A stretch of DNA of 64,000 bases, taken from positions 317,780-381,779 of the forward strand of contig MU270074.1 in the NCBI GenBank assembly GCA_021432635.1, in the 5' to 3' direction. A program made the translations under genes and the position numbers. The DNA is from Thozetella sp. PMI_491. Its lineage: Eukaryota > Ascomycota > Sordariomycetes > Chaetosphaeriales > Chaetosphaeriaceae. Positions 9,701 through 23,135 of this stretch are shown in pieces. The first letter of the stretch is position 1; the number at the start of each line of letters is the position of its first letter. A model generated the notes under the pieces. It saw nothing but the letters and a program-made list of their open reading frames with translations. It searched no databases and was not told where the DNA came from.

Positions 9701-12301
9701 TCACCGCTCCATCGGCACTTCGCGATAGATCTCGCTCTTCATCTTGGCTAGTCGGTCGTGCATGTCGAGCAGGTCTGCCATCTTGCTTTCCGGTGGATCG
9801 TCAAGTGCCATGAGCTTCTTGTGAAGGGCCTCGTACCGAACGTAGAACTGCTTGAACTTGTTGGCCTTGTTGAGGATCTCCGGCGACAGCTTGGCCCGCT
9901 TCTTGGCATCGCCGTTGGGGCCGTGGTGGTGGTGATGGTGGTGGTCCTCAATCTTCCGCTTTTTAGTAACACCACTCAGGCCGCTGCTGATAATTGTGTC
10001 ATGCTCGCGAACCCGATCTCGCTCGCGTTCCCGCTCTCGTTCGCGCTCCCGCTCCCTGTCATGGTCCATGTCCGACGCGTTCGTCGGTGGCGAGGAGGCG
10101 AGCGGGGATGATTTGACGGGCGACGTATTCTTGCTCTTGGTTAACGAGGCTCCTGAACTGGCGCGGCTGTGTTGGCTGGCGTCGGAGCCGCGGTGCTTGG
10201 TCGAGCTGAGGACGGGGGCCTTGGCGGCAAGGGGTTTAGGCTTGAAGCGCTTGCTCAGCGGGGTGCCGGAGCTGGAACTGTCGTCGTCCTCCTCCTCTTC
10301 GCGGGGCCGCTTCACTGCCTTCAAGGGTTTGGCGACTACCTGCGCCCTGATGGTATCCTTCTCCTTCTCCCTCTCTCGCTCTAACTCCCTCGCTATCGGC
10401 TTGGGGGCGGGCCGCGGCTTCGCGACCATGGTCTCCTTTGGCTTCTCCTTGATCTTCTCGGGCTCTCGGGCCGCCGACCTATCGGCCGCCAGCTTAGCCT
10501 TGATCCTCTCGCGCTCCTTGGCCGCTGCCAGCTTCATCTTTGGCACAGTCGTGGATAGCGGAGCTGTCTCGTCGTCCGAGTCCGAATCCGACACAAACTC
10601 CTTTGAGAGGGCACCCCGTCCTCCGTTCGCTTGGGGTTTTGCGGCCGCTGGGGCAGCCGGTCGCTTGGGCGGCGATGGCTTCGTGGGCGAGACCTTGGGT
10701 GAAGCACGGACAGCAGGAGATGCGACCGCTTTCTTCGGGTTTGACAGCAGGCGCTTCTGCTGGGCTTCAGCTGCCGATACCTTCTTTTTGCCCTGTCCCG
10801 ATCCCGAGCGTGCCATGGCCTCTCCCGCCTTTTTCTTGCTGCCAGATGAATCCTCGCGCTCTGAATCTCCGCCGCTACCACTCGATCCATCGGGCTTCTG
10901 TACATTGATCTTGGGGGCAGCTGGCCCTTTCGCAATCGCAGCCTGGAGCTTGCTCAGGCAAATTCCCTTTCCGCGGTCCGACTTGGGGAGCAACTTCTGC
11001 CACATGGGGTCAGAGGCGCCCAAGCGCATGCGATCGTACTGTTTGATTGCATTGTCAATCGCTTTCTGCCGCTCGTCATCGCTGCTGTACTCGTATTCGA
11101 AGACATCTAGCTCCTTCCAGTACAGCTTCTTGAGTACCCATTTCTGCATGTCGTCGTCGAAATCGGCCACCTTGCCAAGTATAGTCCGGAACTCGCTCTC
11201 GGAGTCGGGGTCACCGTGTTTGGAAAACAAAGATTCGAAGTCTTGCTCCTGTGCCGCGAGCTCGTGTATTACAGGGAACCGCTGCTGCTTCACCTTCTCC
11301 TGGGTCAAATTTCCCGCCGAAGTCGGTCCCAGCGAGGGAGAGCCAATGCCGCTTAGGGCAGGGCTCGAGGGCAGGGAACGGGGGTTGCCAGCCATCTGGG
11401 AGGTCAAGAATTTGGATTTGGCGCCGGGCTTCATCTTCCCCCCTTTGGTACCCAGGAGCGTGCCGTCGACCAGGCGAGCTCTGTGGTCCTTGTTAGCCTC
11501 ATTCTCTATGTCCGCCTCACGTCCACCCGGGATCCCATACGAATTCTCCAGCTTGTCGGCCTCGGCCTTGGCCATGGAGCTCTGGAGCTTGGCCACTGCA
11601 TCATCGATCTCACCACCTCCGGCGGTCTTCTCCTGGGATGCCACAGACATGGTGGGCTTGGTTGCCTTGGTCTTGGGCTTCGGGGCCTTGGGCGGGCGGG
11701 CCCACGGCTTGGGTACACGGAATATGGACATGGCGGGGTTGGGCAGTCGGCTCAGCTTCTGGGGGCTGGCGGCTTTGGAGAAGAAGATGTCGTAATCGAA
11801 TATGTCTTGTGAGTTGATAAGCTTGAGCTCGTCTTCGTCGTAGATGAAGGACTGTGGACAGAGAAGTGGTTAGAGCTAGGCTTCGGAGAGGTAGGTTTGC
11901 ACGTTCAGGTGTTGGCAGAAATTATTTCGAGCATCTCGTGGAGGGAGGGCATCAGATGGCTTCACCGGTTCCAGTAAACCAGATTGCATCCTATTGAGGG
12001 CGGTGGTGGTGGCCTCCATTCAGAGAGCCTTCTATTGTTGCCCATCACCACAATAGCGCAGAGTGGGCACTAGGCCGCTCGACGCAGGACGGCGACCAGG
12101 CAATTTCGGGTTTGGGGCTCGCAGACTTACGGGATTGCTCCCCAGGGACAATTGAATGTCCTGGCCATCCTGCACACACTCAATCATGTGCTCGATGACG
12201 CTGTCGCTCAACGTGACGGCGAAGGCCTGCTGGGGGAGGGAGGCCATGGTCCTGGCCGACCCGTCCAGCACAAGGCCGGCGTCTGGAATCTTCAGCACCA
12301 T
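9701..12301 (-). CDS. ELL-like RNA polymerase II elongation factor (probable)
   Basis: Exons 12301-12131 and 11851-9701, intron 279 nt with a GTAAGT donor, 773 residues. The start ATG (12301) opens MVLKIPDAGLVLDG; the first exon ends on SLGSNP and the second resumes with SFIYDEDELKLINSQDIFDY, a folded N-terminal domain with the look of fungal ELL proteins. The middle is long, disordered and charged (Ser/Lys/Pro-rich, an RERERER tract near residue 670 and a run of seven to eight His). The last about 50 residues (KQFYVRYEALHKKL...MHDRLAKMKSEI) look like the helical occludin/ELL-type C-terminus (YxxLHxxl ... Lh.rla.iK). ELL proteins stimulate Pol II elongation in the nucleus. That the gene is real is nearly certain; the ELL assignment rests on recalled pattern and not on a search. 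Confidence 0.6.
9916..9945 (-). repeat. Histidine-codon tract in the ELL-like gene
   Basis: A GTG/ATG-type triplet run (GGTGGTGGTGATGGTGGTGG on the plus strand) encodes a run of His in the minus-strand protein just after KIEDHH. Likely a slippage-prone tract; length probably varies between isolates. Confidence 0.6.
10006..10062 (-). repeat. Arg-Glu dipeptide repeat in the ELL-like gene
   Basis: CTCGCG/CTCCCG-type hexamers on the plus strand encode alternating Arg and Glu (DRERERERERERERER). Such charged repeats are frequent in nuclear fungal proteins. The imperfect repeats point to an old, degenerating microsatellite. Confidence 0.6.
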
Positions 12302-14970
12302 CCTGAGCAACAACGGACGGCGTCGTCCCCCTCGTCCCTCCGCCTATTGTGTGGGAATGGCGAGGTCGACAAAATAACCGTCGAGGGCGTCGCACCGCCC
12401 TTTTTGAGCAAGAGAGCCGCTGTCGTTGTTGTCGATGTCCTGCAAGGGGCCGATGCGAGGGGAGGAGAAAGGTCGGTCGTTCAGGCGAGGGAGGGCCTCG
12501 CTCGGAGGCTAAGGGCCGGGAGTCGCCGGGGCTGGGGGGGTCTAGCAGTTGGGGGGAAGGGGGGGCGTTGCCTAGCAGTTGCAGAGCGTTACATGGTATG
12601 ACCCGCGCGGTCCCGAGTCAAAGCACCACACAGCGAGAGACCAGCACGAGCGGTGCAAGCCGTCGACAATGAGCAGCCAGTTTCCCCCACCAACCATTAA
12701 AAAAAATTGGGCGGGCAGGGAGAGAGGCAGAGACGCAAACCGCAACGGCCGCAGAGACACAAGAATTGACTGCAGCGGAGAGAGTGTGGTTTGCAGCAGG
12801 GAGGTCAGGCGGCGAAGAGGAGGTGAGGGGAATGGGAGACAAAGTGACTTCCTGAGAGGAAGTGCAGAAGCACGATGTCGTACTGGAGTACTTTGGGATT
12901 AGAGAGGGCCACCCTCTCTCTACTACAGACACACACACCACACCCACACGTCTCTCCCTCTCTTTGAGAGCGCAGGCCGAGCGGAGGCACGAAGAGGCAC
13001 AGGGAACAGTACTGCAGCAAAAGGAGGGCGGAGTGGTTGCAGGAGGCTTCCGGCCAACCTGGGAAGACAGGTACTCTGGTACGGCAGCTATCTTGGGCAG
13101 TACCTCTCAGCTGGCATGCAGACGGGCATCCAAGTACCACCATTCGTACCTGGGCAGCTGCTCCGGGTCACCCGCTAAGCCCTCCACGGCTCCATCCCAT
13201 GCTCTCGGGGGTGGGCGAGGTGGGGAGCGGCCAGCGGGGGGGCGCCTCTGACTGGTTCGTCACAGCCCGGGCGGCCGAGCTTTCGATACAAGAGGTACCA
13301 CGGGGACGCCAGTCGCTACTTTAGCAGAGAGGGGCCTTCCGACAGGGATCAGGGATAAGCGGGTGGGCAGACCACAGTGTGCCCAGCAGCCCAGCAGCCC
13401 AGGAAGGAGACCAAAAGGTGCAGGAAGCTCTTCGCTTGTGCTGTTGCCCATTGGGTCATGCCGAACCTCTGAAATCGAGCCCTTTGAGTAACCCGACACA
13501 TTGCGTCTGCCTTTTCCTTTTCTTCGCCTTCCAAAAGGCCGCAGCCGGGCACTCGCTGCAGGAAAGCAGAAAAAAAAAAAAAAGAAAAAGAGTGTGAGAG
13601 AGCGACCCTTTCCTTTGGAAGGAGCGGAGCATCTTCCGCCTACTCTCTCCACTCTAATCCGCCTGGGGCAGGCGAGACGACGCTGTATTTTCCCTTCAGT
13701 ACAGTACGCTTTGGAGGGGTGGTAAGAACCAGGGCAAGGGAGGCGCGAATTGGGGGTTCGAGCCAAGAATTCCCTGGGTCCCTTCGATGATGGGCGCACC
13801 AGGGCGTCCCTGTCCACCGGGGACAAAATAGTTCATGCCCTGAGACGGCTCTCTTGTCTCTTTCCATCCTCGCGCTGCTGCCGCCCTTTGCTGGGGGGAG
13901 GCGGACGGGGCCCGTCAGCTGCCCCATTGGCATGAACTGAACCTAGCGCTGGCATGGGTGTGACGAAGTATCAGCCGAAGGTTCGAAAGAGCGAAGCTTC
14001 GTTGGTCCTTCTCCCGGCTACAATTTATTCTCTCTCTCTCTCTTTCTCCCCCCTCCTACTTGCCCCACTGCCGTGGCGAGGTTGCTTTTTGGTCTCTCCC
14101 CCTGTGCTCGCCCTACCGAACACGGCCCAAGGCGTGCGTAGTAGACATAAAAGAGCTGCCCTGTAACCTCTGCGGCCCAGCACACCAGAATGAGCCAGAC
14201 AATCGCCGTCGCCGCCAGGGTGGGAGGACAAAAGAGATTCACCTATAATTAGCTGGTGTTGGCCATTGCCCTCTTTCTCTCTTTGCTCCCAGTTTGAAGG
14301 ATCCCGAAGCCGGGTCGGTACCACGTGAGCTACACAGTACTATGTAAGTTGCCTAGCGCCGGATCGTCTTGGGGGTACATACATCCTGGAGAGCGATCCA
14401 CGCCGGGCAAAAGCAGATCCACCAGAGCTTCGCTTGCGCCCGCTAACGATCAAGCCACCCCGGGCTGAGCCTTTCCCGGCCTCAGAAAGACCCAACTCAG
14501 CACTGTGGCCGGCCGAACGACTTGACCACGCGACAGGCCAAGGCAGGTTGAAAAATAGGCGAACCTTGCGGTCCTTCGCGGCCCTCTGCCGGGAGGCGAG
14601 GATGGAAGGTTGTCTATTTGTTGCCGGTTTTGTCACCCGGATGGCCATGGCCCCACCGACTGCTCCTTGGTTGTCAGACTAGGCAGGCGGCAGGATGGGT
14701 CGGTACTGTACGAGCCAGTGTAGAGAGGAGACTGAGCTGACAAACCTCGCGGCTGGTTGAATTGCCCTGGCCTTCCACCGGGCTCCATCGTAGTACTGAG
14801 TAAGAGACGGCTAATGAAGGTGATTCATCGGGTAAGAACACGGAGGTACATCCCGGGCGGCTCAAGAGAATCGACGAAATTGACGTCGTAGCCCAATGCC
14901 TAGAGTGTCGTCGCCGTCGTCGTCGGGAGACTCGTCATGGGCACTCGTCATTGGGGACGAACCCCGAACT

Positions 14971-14987
14971 CCCCCCCCCCCCCCCCC
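14971..14987. repeat. C17 homopolymer
   Basis: An uninterrupted run of 17 C. Its length may be uncertain in the assembly. Confidence 0.9.
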
Positions 14988-17900
14988 TGTTGATCTTCAG
15001 CACGAGAACCTGTCAATGTTCGCAAAGTCCTCCCCGCACCCACACCAGCCGGATAGCTCGCTCTACTCCGGTACAAGAATGCACGCTGCCCACGGGCCTT
15101 ATCTGTACGACCAGCCCCATCACAGAGAGACACTAGCACTGTACAAGAGCTGCTGGGTCGGCACGAGTTCTTTTTTAGCTTAGCGACTGTTCGGGTCCCA
15201 ACCTCTTAAGGGCCTCTGATGTGCATGTGCAGAGTACAATTTGTGTACACGCTCCGGCAAGAATACATGGCGCAAGCTAGCATGGCGCCGGAGAAATAAA
15301 AGGATCTACAGTAGAGCCAAGAGCGCCGACTTAACCACGCGACCACGGGGCTTAAGGCTCATTCCAGCCATTGACGTTGTGCTAGCCCAACTGAACGGTG
15401 CTGGGGCAGGACGAGCATTCCTAGTACACGACAGCGAAAGGCACACTGAGTGCCAACAGCATTCGGGGATGGGGGCGATGGGGGGCCAAAAAGGCCCGGA
15501 GGAAGCGAGGTGCTGCGGAAAACCTACTCGCCTCAGCCGGCAGAGAAATAGCTCTCGGTTCAAGACACGGTGATGATGGTGTCTCAGACCATTACTTCAC
15601 TTCGCTTGCGTGGCTGGACGGAAAACCCGTTTTGGAGGGCCTTGGGCAGCGAAGGCGGCGCTGAGGACCGACGGCGGCCGAGACCAAATAGGCGTGCCAA
15701 CGAGAGCTAGCCCCGCGGTGGCATCTCCTTGGTCGTTCTTCGCCCCGAGGTACCCAGCCCGTCACATTCTGGAGATGCCACCATGTGGCGCCAATGGCGC
15801 CTGGAGGACGGAGCAGCTTGGCCGACCCGAGCCTGGGCCCGCCAGCCACCTACCATGAGGCCGCCCCAGTCCAGTTCGGGCGATGTCGTCTACACAATAA
15901 GGGTCCGACCGTCAAGAATGGGCGCCCACGATGGCACTGGGTCTAGTCCCACGAATACTTGTCCATCCCAGGGATGTCCCTAAACGAACCCGCGTGGGAC
16001 GACCCGGGGGGGAGCGACCCGTCGGTCTAGACGACTCGAGCCAAGCCTCCCAAACGGACCACCCACAACAGAACCAGAAGTAATTAGAGCGAAGGGGCGA
16101 GGAGGAACGACAAAAGATGCTATAGGCCTGGTCTATGCATAAAACTCTCCAGAAACATCTCACCTTTCGCCAGGATTACCGCTTGAAACGTGGGACGCAT
16201 TTCTTTTTTAGCTCGCCGGCCTAGGCCGCCTTCAGTGCTACGTAACTCATTGCCTTGCGACGCTGCGTAAGAGGAGGCAAGAGAGCCTGAGAGATGCTGG
16301 CCTAGCAAGCGGTGGCCAACCGAATATGCACGATGGGGAATCCGAAGGCGATGGGGCCCGCCCCTTGCAGTTTGTTTGAGATTCAGGCACGCAGAACCAC
16401 CTGGCTGGCACAGCGAAGCTGGCTACCCCTCCTCACATCCCCCCCCTCGAGGCCCATCAATGCTCTCGTTATGTGTCGCGTGCTCATGACCTGAGTGGTG
16501 GAAGGATGTCGTCGGATGCCACAGCCCCAGATTGGTCCGAGGCTGTACAGCTTGGGGGAAGGGGAGGGCTTCTTTCAGCACCTCCCCTTCCCCCTCCAGC
16601 CCTACCACCATCGGTACTGCTGCATACATGCAAACCCCGGCGTCTTTCCATGCAGTGCACGACAGGACCATCTTTCGCGCGGTTGGCGGTTGGTCTTACG
16701 CCGCCGCCCGTCCTGGAAGCAGCTGGTGGGTGTTGGCGGGTGTTGGTCGGAATCCTTCTGGCCCCCTCGCTGGGAGGAGGGTGCACGCCTCGACCGGCTG
16801 GCGGTTGGCCTGCGGCACTGATCGGCCCTGAGCATGCTCCAGCTACCGACCTGGTGGCTGAAGGGGAGAGGTAGTGGGGGGGGAGGATGCGTGAATGGGG
16901 TGGGTGATCCCGAGCTGCCGCCTGACGTGTGGCCCTGAATGCGACAAGACTGCCCTGAGTCGTCTGACTTGCCCCGTCTCCCCCTCTCCCCCGCATTGTC
17001 AGAGTCGGCGCCGTAGGGCGACGAACGAGTGACCAAGGCCTTTCGGTTTGAGGGTGAGGTAAGACTTAGCTTTCGGACGCAGAGGAGGCCCAGAGAGAAC
17101 GACTTGGAGGCTGTTCGAGCCCGTTCCGGCCATCTCCAGCGGATCGGGAGGGTTCACAGGGCCAATATTTTTCTCAAGGGCCGACAACCTATCCAAAACG
17201 GCTCCTTCGCGTCGCTCCCACAAATTGTGGGGCCTTTCCCCTGCTTCCACGCGCGCCAGAGGCCCGCATCGCTCGATCTTGGAATGATGGGTTCCCCATC
17301 ACTACCGCTTTAAGGTTAAGGCGAAGGATCCGACAAGACGGGCTGCATCGCCGTGATGATTCCCAGCGGCGCAAGGCTGCTGTCGATCCGCCGTCTCCTA
17401 GTCCCATCCTCGTATCCCGCACTGCATTGCCGCATCAGAGGGCTTGGCTTGTGCAGGGCAAACTAAAAACAGAACCTTGAAATGTAGCATGAAGAAAAAG
17501 TGTGATGCTCGCTTTTTTGCCTTTTTTTTTTCTTTCCTTTTGGGCATTTGGTGGGTGGGGGGTCGGGATGAAAGATACGGGACCGTGCAGTACGGTACAT
17601 CTGTCTGCATGTCTTGGGTCATCCCGTCGCACCTTTCGCATCACACAACAGCTGAGGGCCACTGATGAGAGAGCCGGCCCGGCGGCGGTCAAGCCGACTC
17701 GATCCCATTCGGCGGACGATCTGGATGCGCCAATTGTCGGGTCGCTCTCTTGCCCCCCGATACAGGTCTTGAGGACCGGCCGTGACGGACAACACCGGGC
17801 TGACATGGAGCGCTGGAAAGGCCCGACTGAGCAGTTGCTTTCCTGCAGCTTACATCCCCATCCGGGAGGGTTGGCTGGTGGCAGACCAAGCGCCGCCTCC

Positions 17901-20900
17901 GCGTGCTCTTTCAGTGGCTCACGCCCCGTCTCACGGTGGCAGGCACCGGGGGGGCGACACGAATTGGGGGGCGACGGATTGGGGCCCACGCGCTTCTCGC
18001 CCGTCATAGGACGGAGCCTAGAGGGAGACGCTTCGGCCGAGACAGGCAGGGACGGTGTTCGTACTGAGAGAAAAATCAGAGCATGGCGGCTCACGATCGC
18101 AGGCAGATGTAGTGCGAGGTGCGGGCGTGAGTGCTGGAAACCAGCCTTACATACAGGCACAGTCAGAGCTAGGCTGAACAGTCGCCAGCCCATGCGTCAC
18201 GGCACACCGACGGGCCACGGGGATTGGGCCGCGCCAGGGTTGAGGCGGCTTCGGAATTTCGATGCGCAGCATGGGCGGCTAGGCGGCTCATCATAGCCCT
18301 GTAATGTTCCTGGGCGCCTTTTTCTCCCCTCCCTAAAATCCCCTGCTTCAGCATGCCAGATACGAGCTGTTGATAGCATTTTGTTCTGGGTCAAAAATCC
18401 CCTGCCTGTGCAGGTGGGGGGAGGAGGAGAGTGTCGCAATGGAGAAAAAAAAGCGCCTGTTGCTGCTGTCGCCAACCCAGCGACCAGTGGTGGCATCCCC
18501 TGCCTGTAGCTCCGGCACTTCGTCCGGAAACCAGGTAATCTCGTTGGTAAGAAGGTATGTCTTGGATGGTATCGAGATGGGCGATCGATGACGGGGCATA
18601 GGCTAGCCGATGCCATACTCCGTACGGGGCCGCTGTGTCTCTCTCCCCTTTCCCTTTCCCTTTCCCTCCCTCCCTTCTTCTCCTTCCGGCCGGTCTCCGC
18701 TCGCGTTCGTCATCCATCCCACGCCGAAGGGGAACTTCCTCTTACCCCAAAAAGGCATCGACGACAGGATACATGTAGCCTCCGCATGGGTACAGCCGGT
18801 GTACTTGACTAGCGTTACATGACAGGACAATGGAGTACTCGAGGTCACCACTGGCCGCCCGCCGAAGACGGGCAAGGTCGCTGTGCAGTACTTACGGCGG
18901 CCCGTAGAGACGCCTTAGCTCTCCCGCCCCAAGTGATGGGACTCTCTCTCCTCTCGCCGCCGCCTCCACTCCACCACCACCGCACTCACTAGCCACTGCT
19001 ATGGGAGGGTGGGATTATTCCGTCCCCCACCCTTTATAGAGACAGCTTATTGACTTGCCGCTTTTCCAGATGGCAGCTGGCAGGCGTTCCCTCGCTTCCC
19101 GCGTGCCATTCCCGGCTCGCCCAACCTGCTGTGTGCGTTGATCAGTCCGGATAGGTTCGCCCGAAACCTCTTGTTCCCGGTGGGGTTGCATTTGGACATA
19201 CTGTGCAGCGTATGCCTTGCGTATGCACATACATACAGGCAAGAAGCGACGTAAATGTCAGTGTCTGAACAAGGTGACTTCCTGCTGGGCTACATAATTA
19301 TCCTCAACCCCCTCCCTCCCCGCCCCGCCACGCTTCTTCCCGGGGGGGAGAGCACATGACTTCCGGGTCTCGACTTGGCCTCGGGAGACGGAGCATCACT
19401 GCCGTCAAGACAGGGAGGTTCAGATGCTGCAAATTGATACCCAATAATTATCCCATCGCCTCCCCAGGGTCCTCGCATCTGAGGTGACCCCTCGCGGCAG
19501 CAAGCCCTAGCTCCCGTTCGGCTAGGGACCGATGAATGAGGAATCGGCAAACCCCCGGCCGTAGCCAATAGCTCCCCACTGAGGAGCCCAGCATGGAGGA
19601 CAGAGAGGGACTGTGCATATCCAGAGTAAGACAAGACCCGCCCCGTTCTCGGTCCCAAGCCTCGGTCGCCTTACGGCACCGGGTCAGCTCTCGGTGGCGA
19701 TTGGAGAACTTTCTGTGGCGGGCTGGGTCAGACCGACCACTTGCAGCACCGCAGCACAGCAGGATGTGATGCACTCGTGGCCATCCTTCTGCCGCGTCCT
19801 GCCCAGTGTCGCAGTCCCTGGTGCTTGGCGCAGTGCGAGAAATCGCCGGACGCTCGACATGAAAATGCGCCGGGTCGAGAGCAAGAGATGTCGGGACTTT
19901 GGGCAGGTTCGGGCAGGTTCAAACTCCCCTGCCCGTCGCTAGTGCGCTGGGGCTCGACTGGCCATTCCGCCGAGCCGGACTACGCTGTAAAGGTTTCTGG
20001 TGCACCTTTGCTCTCCCGGCGCAGAATATGCATGTGCAAGGTGCTTGCGTCCTTCCCGACTTGTTCCCGTAGCGAGCAAGCCGCCGTCCCCGCCTGATAT
20101 CTGCCAAATACGGGCCCAAGCACCGACCGTCCTTGGTATGGGACGAGACCGCGTCGGGCGAGCTAGTCGGATGTAGGGTCCTCGAAGAAGGAAGTTTTTA
20201 GTCTTGGGGCGCTCCGCCGCCCATCATCTACGCACCCTCATGGCCGCTCCCCCCACGGGTCTCGGTCAGGCCCGGGGCTTTCCTTACTCATGAACCCAGT
20301 CGCATGCTTGCAGTCGATTTGCGCTACATACAGTACAGAAGTTATTCCCGACGCCAGACACGTGTAAGCCAGGACGGACGAGCTTCCGGTATCCCACGAC
20401 GCTGGTCGGGGCTAGCCGGGGGGCCGGCCATGCGCTCCGCTGGAAGGGGGGGCAGCGACAGGCCCGGGGGTTCGCTTCTAGCACAGCCGATCATTGTTAT
20501 GACAGGGGAAGGAACAAAAAAAGAAAGACACGGAGAGGCAGACAGAGGGAGAGAGAGAGAAGGCCGACCGAACAGCGGTGACGTCGTGTGCAAAGACCGC
20601 ATACGAGGGACCGGAGGATGAGGCTGCAGCCCGGGAGGCCAGCAGATAGGATTCCTACGACACCGGCGATGAAGAGCGAAAGAGGGAGGTCACTGGTGCA
20701 GGGTTACCCCCAGTGGCCGGATGGGGTGAAGACGGATAGCGGGGACGAAAAGCAATGGGATTCCTTCTTCGATTGTCGCGGCCGGAAGGCACCACGCTTC
20801 TCTGTGCCTCGTTGTCTCTGTCTCTGCTGCTGCGGTTTCTCTGCTGCTTCGCTCGATGGCCTGTTCCCCATACCTCTGGGGCATCCGAGATTGCTCTTCA

Positions 20901-21140
20901 GGAGCGACTGCAATTTTCGGCGTTGGCGCATTTCTGCCACGACCACTCTACGCGCCCTCTGCTCGGTGATCCCAGTGGTGATCACGCTCCCGTCACACCA
21001 CGAGGGTTGGAACACGGGCCCATTCGGTACCTGCTTCTTGATTGAACCGAGACGGGGGTTCAGTTGCATGGATCTCACTCATCGGCAGCCGGCGGGGGAT
21101 CCTTGAGCAACGCCAGGGTGTCTCGTATTGTGCCGCCCAG

Positions 21141-21180
21141 GCTCTCTCTCTCTCTCTCTTCTTTTTTTTATAAAAAAAAA
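21141..21180. repeat. CT repeat followed by a T8-AT-A9 palindrome
   Basis: About nine CT dinucleotides are followed by TTTTTTTTATAAAAAAAAA, an almost perfect inverted repeat. It lies in the gene-free region and could act as a nucleosome-excluding element or a two-way poly(A)/termination region; no function is shown. Confidence 0.7.
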
Positions 21181-22112
21181 GGTGCATACGCTTTTGCCAC
21201 GGCGACGACGGGTTTGAGACCATCTAGGCAATGTTTATTCTTCGTTCTTGCGGAAACGGCCCCCCATCGCATGCCATTCGCTGCCTGTCCAGCTGAACGA
21301 ACGGCCGAACAGTCCCTGAGACTCTGTTATCTTTTTCTCTGATATGAACGGCTTTCTTCAAGCTCCACCGGAAGACGGGGTCCGGGCTGCTGGCTTCTAC
21401 AACTAGCGACGGGAGGCGGCGGTGGAGGCGACCTTTGCAGCTTATAATTCGTCCTGCAGTGGAATTCTCCTGCCTGAGGCCCCGAACGAATAAGGGTGTG
21501 GCTGGGTGGGTGGGTGGTTCCTGCCCACTCCTCGCACCTCGCCGTCTTAGCAGAGCGCTGCTAGGCAGGGCGACATCCGGGCAGGCGCAGAGAAGAGAGT
21601 GCATATCGAATGGCAGCGTCTGTGAGCCCGACATGTGTCTGCTGCCAAAGTGTAACTCATCCCTTCAAGGTTCTGAGTCGCCCGTCGAGTCTCATCCGGA
21701 TTCCGGGCCAGTGTTGAGCTGGCCGCAATCAATCCCGGGCGCCTGGTGCATGAAACGGCCTAACTTCAGACGAAAAAGAATAAGGCCCAGCCCAAGAGGT
21801 TTCAAGTTTCAGATCTACGAGGATCAGGATTTGAGGTTCGAGAGCGTCGTCTGCCTCTGCAGGAACCCTTTCCATTCTTCTTGACCTCGCCCACAGAGCC
21901 GACAGATACGTGCCACATGCAGTCGCCATGCACAGGGGCCGGAAGTAGGCCTAGTCCTTGTTTGAGGTTTCCCACGGTCGGGAGTCACCACCCTTAGGAT
22001 CGGCTGTGACCCATACGCGTGTGCTGGAGGGGCAAGCCTCTTGTCCACGTCAATGACGTGCGTGGACCGGGCGACTCGAGTGTCACCGCCCTGGCCCCTC
22101 TAGCGGTGAGAC

Positions 22113-22820
22113 CTAAGAAAGATTGAATGATGAGATGGCATCGGGACCAAAGTGCCAAAACATCGATTCCGATTGCCTTGATCCCTCTGGCGGCCCATCC
22201 AGCAACAGCCCTCCTCGGCTTTGCCATTTGCCAAGCCCCCATGCCACTCTGTAGAAGATTCCATCAAACTTATCAGCATTATTATGCATGACCTCCCTCG
22301 ATGGCACGAAGGACGACATGATTGGAGAGCTCCTGGAATGGATATGCTGTGGAACATGATAGAATGAATTTACAAATGCCTGACGCAGCGCCTGGAGCTC
22401 CGGGCTGGTGAGCACCCACATTGCCCGGCCGCCTAGCACAAGACCGTGAAGGCTTCATTTCCCCAATTCCAACGGCTATCGGTTTCAACCCTTCCTCCTG
22501 ACAGTAGTGTGCGGCGTCCTGCGGCACAATCCTGGGGCGACATGCCCTTAAAACACGACTGTTATCATAAGACCAACGGCATACACAGTAGTATCGATCT
22601 CGGTGGCCAAGCACCTCATTGGCCGCAACTGGTAATGGTCGATTCGCCTAGCGATGCCTCGCTCCTCCAGATATTTGGTTGGATCCTTAGCTGTGACGTA
22701 TCCTGCGAATAATCGCTGTAGAGATAATAGGACAAAGTAACGCGTGTGCGTAGGGGTACTGGGGGGGTTGAGCAGCCTTTCATCCACAAGTTGCCTTGTC
22801 TTGAGATTTGAGCCTATCAA
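22113..22820 (-). other. Possible unrecognised coding remnant or small spliced gene
   Basis: Two minus-strand frames (about 22548-22820 and 22113-22430) have an amino acid composition more protein-like than the surrounding noise, for example FVNSFYHVPQHIHS and MHNNADKFDGIFYRVAWGLG. A GTATGC donor near 22578 and a CTAG acceptor near 22440 could join them, but I see no ATG that would start the first frame, and I recognise no family. It may be the remains of a gene or chance. Low confidence. Confidence 0.2.
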
Positions 22821-23135
22821 TGCTAGTAAGGCAAAAAAGAGGGCCAGCGCCTCTCCCTCTCAAAATTCAACACGAAACCGTCTTTGGGGTGTTTCTTTCA
22901 AGCCGAGCCATAGTATATACTGGAACGATGGGGTTTGTTAGCTTTGGTCGATCGTGTGAACTGCACATGGGCATGGAAGGACGGTAGAAGACGATGGAGA
23001 TTGTAACGATTCGTGGAGAAGGCAAAGCTTTCGCTCAAGAGACCTAGGTAATAGGTATTTAACAACTCGGTTTAATCTGCTGGTGGTCTGGATGAATGTG
23101 ATGAACTGGAAATAGTCTCCCCTCCTGAACTACGG

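Noticed and set aside
9996-11795. 599-codon open frame on the plus strand
   Set aside because: It is antisense to the ELL-like gene. Its sequence is a mirror of the biased codons on the other strand, and it has no family resemblance.
13750-13765. GGTTCGAGCC, a tRNA B-box-like match; another near 19915
   Set aside because: The flanking bases cannot pair as a T-stem and there is no A-box or acceptor stem at the right distance.
17435-18296. Overlapping 252- and 264-codon frames on opposite strands in the gene-free region
   Set aside because: Both cannot be right, both are low-complexity, neither shows a family, start context or splice structure. Long chance frames are common at this GC.
18646-18670. 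CCCTTT repeats resembling telomere-like DNA
   Set aside because: The unit is not the fungal telomere repeat (TTAGGG), and there are only about three copies; simple pyrimidine-rich sequence.
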